Source: XYB2-FULL-45-11 sp964360375 (lineage in GTDB: Bacteria > Patescibacteriota > Patescibacteriia > UBA9934 > GWF2-40-263). From it: DNA of 19,521 nt. Of this stretch, positions 1-5,626 are shown in pieces (the stretch's first letter is position 1; every line of letters begins with the position of its first letter). Location: contig CAYHWG010000014.1 in the NCBI GenBank assembly GCA_964360375.1, positions 1 to 19,521 on the forward strand, read 5' to 3'. The notes under the pieces are model-generated. The model made no database searches. It saw only the letters and a program-made list of their open reading frames with translations, and was not told the origin of the DNA. The translations under genes were made by a program, and so were the position numbers.

Positions 1-69
1 GACTCCACCTAAAATCGCAACAATAAGCGTCAAACATATTTTGAGCAGTGAGTTTGATTTGATGTACAT
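1..69 (-). CDS. N-terminus of an exported or membrane protein (cut by window edge)
   Basis: An open frame starts at an ATG on the minus strand (complement of 67-69) and runs off the window with no stop. The 23 visible residues begin MYIKSNSLLK and continue with a hydrophobic stretch, ICLTLIVAILGG. A basic start followed by a hydrophobic run is typical of a signal peptide or first membrane segment. The ATG lies 8 nt after the stop of the four-helix-bundle gene, so the two are probably co-transcribed. No Shine-Dalgarno site is visible. Function cannot be inferred from this fragment. Confidence 0.5.
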   Translation of the reverse strand, partial: MYIKSNSLLKICLTLIVAILGGV

Positions 70-77
70 AGGATTTT

Positions 78-629
78 TTAATCATCACGTGCCTGTCGAC
101 GGTATTTATATAAACGTTCCGTAAATCCTCCTTCTTTTAAGAAGTTTTTTGCTAATGATCGTATTTGCTGGTCTAAAAGAAAATTTGCTTGGTGAATTAA
201 ACAGATGAGTGTGTTTGCGGCGATATCCACTTCTGTCAGATAAGACTTATAGGTCTCATAGGACCTATTTGAGAGCCAAGCGAGTTTCCGAATTTTTAAA
301 ATAGTTTCATGTTCTTTTCCCCAGATTTCTAATTTACGTTGTCGCAAAAAGTCTTGGTAATCAATGAGAAGTTCTTCTAGACTTGCTCGCGCTACATTTA
401 CTAATTTTATTTCCGTTTTCTTAGAAGTGCCTGATGCTTGGCAACCTTCTGCAATATTTTGTCGACCTGATCTTGCGGCATGCACCATTTGATCTTTAAG
501 TTTGTAGTCTTTTACGAATCGCTTGCAAAAATCAAATGTAAAATCATAAATAAGCGTCGATGTTTGATATGATTTGAGTTCTCGATAACCGCCATGAGGC
601 GGAATAAGCTCTTGATCAAAATTTTTCAT
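78..629 (-). CDS. four helix bundle suffix domain protein (S23/IVP-like)
   Basis: This 183-residue protein belongs to the family related to the 23S rRNA intervening-sequence (S23) four-helix proteins, in the longer 'four helix bundle suffix' form common in Patescibacteria. The diagnostic stretch is at residues 47-62 (QMVHAARSGRQNIAEG), followed by TSKKTEIKLVNVARASLEELL at about 68-88, which is characteristic of the family. The last ~60 residues form further predicted helices ending in a basic tail (RLYKYRRQARDD). The family's molecular function is unknown; it forms helical oligomers and is not catalytic as far as is known. The ATG sits 17 nt beyond the end of the rpsT terminator stem, so transcription is either read-through from rpsT or starts from an unrecognised promoter. 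No Shine-Dalgarno site is evident. Assignment is firm at family level only. Confidence 0.88.
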   Translation of the reverse strand: MKNFDQELIPPHGGYRELKSYQTSTLIYDFTFDFCKRFVKDYKLKDQMVHAARSGRQNIAEGCQASGTSKKTEIKLVNVARASLEELLIDYQDFLRQRKLEIWGKEHETILKIRKLAWLSNRSYETYKSYLTEVDIAANTLICLIHQANFLLDQQIRSLAKNFLKEGGFTERLYKYRRQARDD

Positions 630-646
630 ACGTTTGATTGCTAAAT

Positions 647-682
647 AAAAAAGAACTCCTAACCATGTAGAGATAGGAGTTC
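647..682 (-). terminator. Rho-independent terminator of rpsT
   Basis: Read on the minus strand, a perfect 9-bp stem (GAACTCCTA with TAGGAGTTC) encloses a 12-nt loop and is followed by TTTTTT. It lies 60 nt past the rpsT stop and just before the four-helix-bundle ORF, so it probably insulates that gene or sets its level by read-through. Confidence 0.8.
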
Positions 683-741
683 CTTATTTCTTGTATATTC
701 ATTACACCAAAAAATTTTGCGTTTGTCAATGATACGTTTTT

Positions 742-1011
742 TTACTTTGTTTTCAGTGCGTTTACTTTTTTCATGAGTCGGGATTTGTATCGTGCGACGG
801 TATTTTTTTTGAAAATACCTTTTGCCTGCGCTTTATCAAATTTTTTTCCGACGAGTTGAGCAACGGTTGTTGCTTCGTTCAGTAATTTTGCATCGATCAT
901 TTTGCGAAGTTTGACGCGAAGTGATTTGATCTCGGCTTTAATATCTTTCAAATGATCATGGCGTTTTGCTGTCTGTCGCACCGCCTTTTTGGCATTTTCT
1001 TTGTTTGGCAT
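742..1011 (-). CDS. rpsT: 30S ribosomal protein S20
   Basis: This 89-residue basic protein binds 16S rRNA and acts early in small-subunit assembly. It starts MPNKENAKKAVRQTAKRHDH and contains the family's pattern of long Lys/Arg/Ala helices, including KGIFKKNTVARYKSRLMKKV near the C-terminus (residues 65-84), which matches the conserved S20 end. Length fits the family (about 85-90 residues). The frame stays open 35 codons further upstream, but I chose the internal ATG because the conserved S20 N-terminus starts there and because the extension would run through the promoter at 1088-1116. The gene has its own promoter, a leader of roughly 70 nt with foldable sequence, and a strong terminator. 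No Shine-Dalgarno motif precedes the ATG. Confidence 0.93.
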   Translation of the reverse strand: MPNKENAKKAVRQTAKRHDHLKDIKAEIKSLRVKLRKMIDAKLLNEATTVAQLVGKKFDKAQAKGIFKKNTVARYKSRLMKKVNALKTK

Positions 1012-1024
1012 AACGTATTTATAG

Positions 1025-1049
1025 GGGCATGGTCTTGTGCCTGCCCATG
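1025..1049 (-). promoter_or_regulatory. rpsT leader with two mutually exclusive short hairpins
   Basis: In the rpsT leader, GGGCA/TGCCC (1025-1029 with 1042-1046) and CATGG/CCATG (1028-1032 with 1045-1049) share bases and cannot both form. The structure ends about 13 nt before the rpsT ATG, close enough to affect initiation. S20 is autoregulated in E. coli; applying that here is inference. Confidence 0.3.
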
Positions 1050-1087
1050 ATGTGTAAATTTTTATCGAGTCGTACAGGATAGCGCCA

Positions 1088-1116
1088 AGTTTATGGGAAA
1101 AGCAGAAAATCGTCAA
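1088..1116 (-). promoter_or_regulatory. promoter of rpsT
   Basis: Minus-strand TTGACG (1111-1116), a 17-nt spacer, and TAAACT (1088-1093) form a good sigma-70-type promoter. The -35 box overlaps the rmuC stop codon. The predicted start near 1081 gives a leader of about 70 nt. Confidence 0.65.
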
Positions 1117-2222
1117 GCATTCGGTTCCGACGATCCAATCTCAAGTGGCTCAAGCTCTTTCCCGGAAGTTCCTGCAGTAATGCGGAAAATATCCTTGTCA
1201 ATCTTTTTTAATTCACTTGAGGATGAATTATAGGCGTTTCTTGTTGTTTCAATATGTTTTCCGAGTTTATTGTGATAATCCTCATATGCACGCAAATGTT
1301 TCATGAGCGAATCCGCCTGGATTTGAATGTCTTTGACAGAATCTTCTATTTGCAACGCCTTGAGTCCAAGGATAACCGTTTGCAAATAAGCAAAGAACGA
1401 TGTTGGTGAGACGATCATGACACCTTTTTTGAATGCGTATTCAATCAAATTCTGTGTATTGACCTTTACTGCCCCAATATTTGTCGTAATAAGATTGTGA
1501 TAAACGCCTTCTGCTGGAACAAACATAAACGCAAAGTTTGTGGTTCCTTTATCTGGACGAATATACTTAGATGTCTCATCAATGCGCTTTTTTACATCTG
1601 TTTTAAATTCTTTTTCAAGCATTTCTCTTGCAATCGGATCATTTTCCATTGAAATACGATTGTAATTCTCTAATGAAAATTTCGCATCAATCGGTACGAG
1701 CATGTCTTTAATATGGATGACAGCATCCGGAATCAGCTTTTGATTCGTTGTTTCATCGAGACCGAGGTCGTATTGCATTTCGTATTGTGTTGGCGAAAGA
1801 ACCTGACCAAGCAATGCCTCGAGCCAATATTCGCCTAATATTCCCCGTTGTTTTGGATTTTTTAAAATATTTTCAAGACTTTGGAGTTGTGTCGAAAAAC
1901 CGAGAACTTGTTTATTTGTTTCATCAAGTTTAGTCAGACGCTCTGTCACATCTCGGATAATTGTTGATGTTTGATGAAAATTCTTTTGCAAATTTACAGA
2001 AGAATCTGAAAGATTTTTCATCATTCGCTCACCAAGAACGTCCAATCGCTCTGAAACATCACGACGCTGATTGTTTGTTGTTTCTTGGAGCTCGCGTCGA
2101 AGGTCAGACATTGTTTGAAGAAGGTGAGTTTGGTCAAAAGGTGATTGAGAACGATTTTTTAGAAGAAGAAAAATAACAACTGCGAATAATAAAACAGTTA
2201 TAACGATGAAAAATTGCAGCAT
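1113..2222 (-). CDS. rmuC: DNA recombination protein RmuC
   Basis: This 369-residue protein is a predicted membrane-tethered nuclease-fold protein. Residues 3-22 form one N-terminal membrane segment, followed by a charged coiled-coil region to about residue 120. The RmuC domain follows: RGILGEYWLE (127-136), PDAVIH (165-170) with IDAKFSLENY (178-187), which are the expected acidic/lysine positions of the PD-(D/E)XK-like core, then FVPAEGVYH (234-242) and GVMIVSPTSF (267-276). In E. coli, RmuC limits recombination at inverted repeats; the biochemical activity is not firmly established. The start is the ATG placed directly before the membrane segment, with a promoter about 45 nt upstream. It lies upstream of rpsT on the same strand, but rpsT has its own promoter inside the rmuC end. 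Confidence 0.93.
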   Translation of the reverse strand: MLQFFIVITVLLFAVVIFLLLKNRSQSPFDQTHLLQTMSDLRRELQETTNNQRRDVSERLDVLGERMMKNLSDSSVNLQKNFHQTSTIIRDVTERLTKLDETNKQVLGFSTQLQSLENILKNPKQRGILGEYWLEALLGQVLSPTQYEMQYDLGLDETTNQKLIPDAVIHIKDMLVPIDAKFSLENYNRISMENDPIAREMLEKEFKTDVKKRIDETSKYIRPDKGTTNFAFMFVPAEGVYHNLITTNIGAVKVNTQNLIEYAFKKGVMIVSPTSFFAYLQTVILGLKALQIEDSVKDIQIQADSLMKHLRAYEDYHNKLGKHIETTRNAYNSSSSELKKIDKDIFRITAGTSGKELEPLEIGSSEPNA

Positions 2223-2268
2223 ATTCTTTACGTGAGAAATGAATGAACGTATGATATTCGCGGTGCCT

Positions 2269-2298
2269 ATTATAACATAGCAAATTTAAATGTGTCGT
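2269..2298 (-). promoter_or_regulatory. promoter of rmuC (extended -10)
   Basis: On the minus strand, TGT precedes a consensus TATAAT (2269-2274), giving an extended -10. ACGACA (2293-2298) sits 18 nt upstream and matches four of six -35 positions. The -35 lies inside the arm of the palindrome at 2284-2324, so a protein bound there could block this promoter. Confidence 0.6.
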
Positions 2299-2324
2299 AA
2301 TTATTTTACGACACTTATTTAAAT
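2284..2324. promoter_or_regulatory. long palindrome in the rmuC/tRNA divergent region (possible operator)
   Basis: GTGTCGTAA (2292-2300) and TTACGACAC (2306-2314) are perfect inverted repeats around a 5-nt loop. Outside them lie ATTTAAAT (2284-2291) and ATTTAAAT (2317-2324), extending the dyad to 17 bp with a TT bulge. It lies between divergent genes and overlaps the rmuC -35, so an operator is more likely than a terminator; there is no gene ending here. Confidence 0.5.
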
Positions 2325-2343
2325 CTAAAATTAGTATTTTTTT

Positions 2344-2419
2344 GTCCTCATAGCATAATTGGATAGTGCTACAGCGTCCTAAGCTGTTGATGGCGGTTCA
2401 AATCCACCTGAGGACACCA
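2344..2419 (+). tRNA. tRNA-Arg (anticodon CCT)
   Basis: The 76 nt fold as a standard cloverleaf. The acceptor is GTCCTCA/TGAGGAC, the D stem GCAT/GTGC with the GG-containing loop, and the anticodon stem ACAGC/GCTGT around loop GTCCTAA, giving anticodon CCT, which reads AGG. The T loop is TTCAAAT and the 3' CCA is genomically encoded. The T stem GGCGG/CCACC has one C-A mismatch in its middle pair. Position 32 is G, which is uncommon. A genuine terminator follows 15 nt later. It is transcribed away from rmuC; a weak -10-like TAAAAT is at 2326-2331 but no convincing -35. Confidence 0.93.
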
Positions 2420-2434
2420 CTTTCCTTATAATTG

Positions 2435-2454
2435 AACGCATTGTGCGTTTTTTT
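2435..2454 (+). terminator. terminator of the tRNA-Arg gene
   Basis: AACGCA and TGCGTT form a perfect 6-bp stem around a 3-nt loop and run into a T tract of seven, 15 nt after the CCA end. Confidence 0.8.
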
Positions 2455-2464
2455 ATTCTATCGT

Positions 2465-2612
2465 AGGTTTAATACCTCGCGGCTCTGCCGCGTCAGTCTG
2501 TTCCATACTATTGCTTGAGCCTGTCGAAAGCTGCACATGAATAGCACTTCGACAAGCTCAGTGCATAATGTAGCCGATACCCCGTCCGCTTTGCGGCGGG
2601 GTTATTCATTTT
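2465..2612 (+). repeat. interspersed repeat, copy A (hairpins intact)
   Basis: This copy holds three stem-loops in order. CGCGGC/GCCGCG (2478-2492) has loop TCT. GAGCCTGTCGAAAG (2517-2530) pairs with CTTCGACAAGCTC (2547-2559). A GC-rich stem (2580-2601) pairs CCCCG and CCGC with GCGG and CGGGG, with a bulged T. It ends TTATTCATTT. The order and bases match copy B over its full length, allowing one 20-nt insertion in B. The arms resemble the CTTCGACAAGCTCAG-type interspersed repeats seen in many environmental bacterial genomes; that comparison is from memory. Confidence 0.6.
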
Positions 2613-2645
2613 CGTCTCCTCGAAATATTATAAAATTATTTTTTT

Positions 2646-2764
2646 GTGTCATTTCGACACATCGAGGTTTGCTAGACTTCGTCTTGGATCTTTCGTCATA
2701 TATTCCCCATTGATATTAGATATTCCTCCATCCTTTATGTATGACGTCAGTCGGTATGACAGTG
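2646..2764. repeat. possible second repeat element with inverted ends
   Basis: The segment begins with GTGTC/GACAC as a hairpin (2646-2660) containing TGTCAT, and ends with ATGACA near 2756-2761, its inverse. Inside is a purine/pyrimidine pattern (ACTTCG, GGATCTTTCGTC) like decayed 'CTTCG' repeats. No coding frame crosses it. It could be chance. Confidence 0.25.
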
Positions 2765-2833
2765 AAGCTTGCTATGGTTCATCGATTCACATGAATCCTT
2801 AAAAGGATTCCTCTTTGTTACTTTATTCGAGAC

Positions 2834-3000
2834 AGGTCTAATAACTCGTCGATCTGCGGCGTCGGTCGGTTAATAATATCACTTAAGCCTGCCTGCTTGT
2901 CGGCAGATAGGTCAAAAGCCTATATGAATAGCACCTCGACAAGCTTGGTGGATATTGTGGCCGATGCTCCGTCCGGTTTGCAGCAGAGGTATTCATTTAT
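2834..3000 (+). repeat. interspersed repeat, copy B (diverged, with an insertion)
   Basis: This copy aligns with copy A from AGGTCTAATAACTCG through CACCTCGACAAGCTT to TATTCATTTA. Its hairpin arms carry several substitutions that break pairing. The one large length difference is 20 nt at 2892-2911, absent from A at the equivalent place. Adjacent downstream sequence to about 3100 is also rich in repeat-like words. Confidence 0.55.
2892..2911. repeat. 20-nt palindromic insertion inside repeat copy B
   Basis: The inserted 20 nt start CCTGC and contain CGGCAG, giving an imperfect version of the CCTGCC..GGCAGG palindrome also present at 16373-16388. In copy A, GCCTG is followed directly by TCGAAAG; in copy B, GCCTG and TCAAAAG flank the insert. 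This is the clearest sign that the palindrome is an inserted unit. Confidence 0.5.
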
Positions 3001-3475
3001 CTTCTTTTTATTGCTTGTCATCGACTTGTCCAAAGAAGCTTTAGTGAAGCTAGAAACCTTGGCGAAGATGGATAAGCAAGCTCGAGAAATATTGTGTTAG
3101 TTGAGTCTTCGCTTGTTGCGCTAGTCTTCTTGATACTGTTGGAGCCTGTTTGCCACGACTTATCCAGCGAAGTTTCAGTTATGGTGGAATCCTTATCAGC
3201 TTGTAGGTATGATGATATTTACTTAGCAATTAAAGGCAAAAAGTAGAAATATAGGCATATTTGGCTTGTAGCGATCAATTGATCAAGACAAATTGATTAT
3301 TTTGCTGCATATGAATCAGATGCGAAAAGCACTATTCAATCAATTATAATTTTAATTGCATGCTCGTTTACTTTTTTTAAAAATCGTTTGAGTATTGCAT
3401 GTCTTCGATTTATTCATCGAAATCTTGTGCGAAGGTGAAATCCTCGGCAAAGTGTGATCGAAGGCCTGTACTCGA

Positions 3476-3546
3476 CTAACACCTCGACAAGCTCGGTAAG
3501 CATTGTAGATGAATCTCCATTCGTATTGCGGCAGGGAAGATCCATT
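3476..3546 (+). repeat. interspersed repeat, copy C (fragment)
   Basis: Only the 3' half is recognisable: CTAACACCTCGACAAGCTCG aligns with the central arm of copies A and B, then GCATTGTAGATGAATCTCC and TTGCGGCAGGG align with their GC-rich end. The hairpins are broken. The 5' half is not recognisable. Confidence 0.45.
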
Positions 3547-3665
3547 AGAAAATTTTTGGTTCAAAACATGTGGATATCTTATTTGTCCGTACTGGTGTAG
3601 ACAAAATATATGATTGTGGATAACTTTCGTAAAACTGTGAATAAACACAGTTTTTTTCTTTAAAT

Positions 3666-3696
3666 TTGACAAAAAAATGCATTGATTTCATATAAT
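3666..3696 (+). promoter_or_regulatory. upstream promoter P1 of the surface-protein operon
   Basis: A consensus TTGACA (3666-3671) and a consensus TATAAT (3691-3696) are separated by 19 nt. The spacing is longer than the 17 nt optimum, so it may be weak or regulated. It would start near 3703. Confidence 0.4.
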
Positions 3697-3722
3697 TTTG
3701 CTTAATTTAGCTTAATTATAGC

Positions 3723-3751
3723 TTGACGACAATTGTTATTCATGTTACAAT
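3723..3751 (+). promoter_or_regulatory. main promoter P2 of the surface-protein operon
   Basis: TTGACG (3723-3728), a 17-nt spacer, and TACAAT (3746-3751) preceded by TGT (extended -10) form the best promoter in the window. Directly upstream is a direct repeat, CTTAATTTAG (3701-3710) and CTTAATTATAG (3711-3721), AT-rich like an UP element or activator site. Transcription would begin near 3758, which rules out the GTG at 3754 as start of the first gene and supports the ATG at 3772. Confidence 0.7.
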
Positions 3752-3771
3752 AGGTGTGTAAAGATATTGGT

Positions 3772-4683
3772 ATGGGAAAGTTATTCGCCGTCTTTGCGCT
3801 TGTGGGGTTTTTTATATACGTAAACCCTGCATTCGCAGAGATGACATCCACGAACTTCAAGATAAGGTGGGATTCCGTGACCACCGGAGGTTCTGATACC
3901 GCATCTTCTGCAAGTTTTGGTTTAAGGGATTCCGTGTCTGGTTCCGCAGTCGGCACAGGAATGAGCGCAAGTTTTCAAGTGACAGATGGTTATCGTGCTG
4001 GAATTTTTGATCAGATCCTTACATTTGATATTTTGCCTCAAAACATGACGGACTTGCGTTCTGTGAGTGCTCGTTCTGGACTCGTCATTTCAACAGCCAG
4101 CACAACGGGTATTTCTGTTGGCGATTTTGTCGCGCTTATTCAGAATCTTGGTACAAGTCAAATAAGTGCTGTTGGGAAAGTTACGAGTATTGCCTCAGGA
4201 TCATCTATTACGGTGGATGCATGGTCTGATAATGGCACGACTCCAACAATTGATGGCACAAACGACTATTTTTCTCTACTTAATGGTACATCCATCGCGT
4301 TTGGAAATTTAAGTGCGTCTTCCGTGACAACGGGAATTATCGCCTTTCAAGTATCTTCTGAACTTCAAAATGGATATTCCGTGCAAATGATGCAAGGGGG
4401 AAATTTGATAAGCGGTTCAGATGACATCAATGCTGTTACGGACGGGTCTGTTTCAGCAGGAAGTGAAGAATATGGGGCGATCTCATCGGATGTAACACTT
4501 GCAGGATCTACATTTGATACGCAAGACACTGCGGTTTCATCTTCATTTCAGGATGTGACCACAGAATCGGCGGTGAAATTCAATGATCGTCATTTTGTCA
4601 CGTTGAAAGCATCGATGGCTTCTGGGACGGCAAGTGGAACGTACACACAAACGCTTACATTAATCGCTTCTGGCAATTTTTAG
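3772..4683 (+). CDS. secreted surface protein with WxL-like C-terminal region
   Basis: This is a 303-residue exported protein. The signal peptide spans about residues 1-23 (MGKLFAVFALVGFF...NPAFA, cut before E). Next comes the segment NFKIRWDSVTTGGSDTAS... SFQVTDGYRAG, a pattern I associate with Patescibacteria surface proteins, then a small beta-rich part (about 65-165). The C-terminal half includes FGNLSASSVTTG, NGYSVQMMQGG, SAGSEEYG and ends GTASGTYTQTLTLIASGNF. The ending resembles the WxL domain's closing strand (GTYTxTxTxxL) but lacks the tryptophan. A GTG in the same frame at 3754 falls at or before the predicted transcript start and was not used. One nucleotide separates it from the next gene, a predicted WxL-partner-like protein, which supports a shared job at the cell surface. 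No enzymatic motif is visible. Confidence 0.72.
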   Translation: MGKLFAVFALVGFFIYVNPAFAEMTSTNFKIRWDSVTTGGSDTASSASFGLRDSVSGSAVGTGMSASFQVTDGYRAGIFDQILTFDILPQNMTDLRSVSARSGLVISTASTTGISVGDFVALIQNLGTSQISAVGKVTSIASGSSITVDAWSDNGTTPTIDGTNDYFSLLNGTSIAFGNLSASSVTTGIIAFQVSSELQNGYSVQMMQGGNLISGSDDINAVTDGSVSAGSEEYGAISSDVTLAGSTFDTQDTAVSSSFQDVTTESAVKFNDRHFVTLKASMASGTASGTYTQTLTLIASGNF

Positions 4684-4684
4684 T

Positions 4685-5614
4685 ATGAAACCTCGCATTC
4701 TATTTAGTTCACTAGCACTTCTGTTGATTCCGGGTTCGCTCTATGCGGCAGCAGTTTCGCCAGCAACACTTGATTTGCAAGCGTCGCAAGGGGAGACAGT
4801 CACATCAGCGTTTACCATCATCAACACAAGTGCTTCGGAACAGAAATATTATCTCGACACACTTGGGTTCAAACCACAGGATGAGTCCGGAACACCACAA
4901 TTTGTGGAAAAAGAGCAAGGTGACGCCTTTACAAAATGGATTCAGTTTAAAACGGATCAAATTTCCGTTCCCGCTCACGCAAAAGTAGAAGTTCCATTCG
5001 AGGTCATTGTTCCACAAGATGTCGCGACAGGAAGTCATCAGGCCGCACTTACGGTTTCAAGTGCACCGTCTGATATTGTTGCAACAAATGGGGCGACGAT
5101 AGAGGCAAAAACAGCCATACTCGTTTTCCTTCACATAAAAGGAGAGACGATCAAACAAGCACATCTTCTTGATTTCATTGATGCGATCAAAGAGAAGGTT
5201 CGAACAGAGCTTTACGGAAATTTCTCGTATCGCATTCAAAATCAAGGAAACGTCTATGTGATTCCCGTAGGAAATGTCACCTTTAAAGATGTGTTTGGTC
5301 GTACGCTTATGACCGAAGACGCGAATAGTGTGAAAGGGCGCATTCTGCCAAACTCGACTCGAAAATTTAATGTTTCTCTTGGTAAGCATTCAGAAAATAT
5401 TTTCGAGACTTTACGAAATCAGATGAAACTGCTTGCAATAGGTCCCGTTACAGAAAATCTGTCGATAGAATTTGGAGAAGGGTTTAAGCAAATTCAGGAG
5501 GTAAAAACATTTTGGTACGTTCCTTATCATCTGATTGCAACGCTCCTTTCTGCAATTCTCCTCTTATTCCTGCTGTATCGATCGATAGGAAAACAATTCT
5601 CAAAAAACTCATAG
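4685..5614 (+). CDS. membrane-anchored extracellular protein, DUF916/WxL-interacting-like
   Basis: The protein has 309 residues. A signal peptide covers about residues 1-21 (MKPRILFSSLALLLIPGSLYA). The exported part begins with AVSPATLDLQASQGETVTSAFTIINTS and continues with VPAHAKVEVPFEVIVPQDVATGSHQAALTV; this is an Ig-like beta-sandwich pattern close to the N-terminal domain of WxL-interacting proteins. A second beta domain (about 150-270) contains YRIQNQGNVYVIPVGNVTFKDVFGR. One membrane segment is near the end (about 282-302), followed by a short basic tail, so it should sit outside with the C-terminus inside. In Firmicutes, such proteins bind WxL surface proteins and peptidoglycan; here the partner would be the gene just upstream. 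The match is by pattern, not by alignment. Spacing to its neighbours is 1 and 12 nt. Confidence 0.7.
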   Translation: MKPRILFSSLALLLIPGSLYAAAVSPATLDLQASQGETVTSAFTIINTSASEQKYYLDTLGFKPQDESGTPQFVEKEQGDAFTKWIQFKTDQISVPAHAKVEVPFEVIVPQDVATGSHQAALTVSSAPSDIVATNGATIEAKTAILVFLHIKGETIKQAHLLDFIDAIKEKVRTELYGNFSYRIQNQGNVYVIPVGNVTFKDVFGRTLMTEDANSVKGRILPNSTRKFNVSLGKHSENIFETLRNQMKLLAIGPVTENLSIEFGEGFKQIQEVKTFWYVPYHLIATLLSAILLLFLLYRSIGKQFSKNS

Positions 5615-5626
5615 ATTCATTCGTGT

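Larger units (their letters stand above)
2455..3665. other. gene-free region made of decayed interspersed repeats
   Basis: About 1.2 kb has no convincing coding sequence. The short open frames here (2897-3100 plus, 3352-3672 minus) run through repeat copies and have no protein-like features. At least three diverged copies of one repeat (A, B, C) are separated by AT-rich spacers of 150-480 bp that also contain fragments rich in CTTCG/CGAAG words. Copy A keeps its hairpins; B and C have lost most of them, suggesting old, decaying insertions. Confidence 0.6.

Noticed and set aside
1012..1116. 35-codon N-terminal extension of rpsT
   Set aside because: It has no S20 similarity and covers the rpsT promoter; the internal ATG matches the family start.
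2897..3100. 67-codon plus-strand open frame
   Set aside because: It runs through repeat copy B, starts at a non-ATG codon inside the palindromic insertion and looks unlike a protein gene.
2465..3546. CRISPR array
   Set aside because: The repeats are long, diverged and irregularly spaced, with no short identical repeats or uniform spacers and no cas gene.
3352..3672. 106-codon minus-strand open frame
   Set aside because: It crosses repeat copy C, has an irregular composition and is in the gene-free region; no start signal.
3754..3771. GTG start six codons upstream of the first surface-operon ATG
   Set aside because: It lies at or before the predicted transcript start from P2, and the ATG at 3772 gives a better signal peptide.
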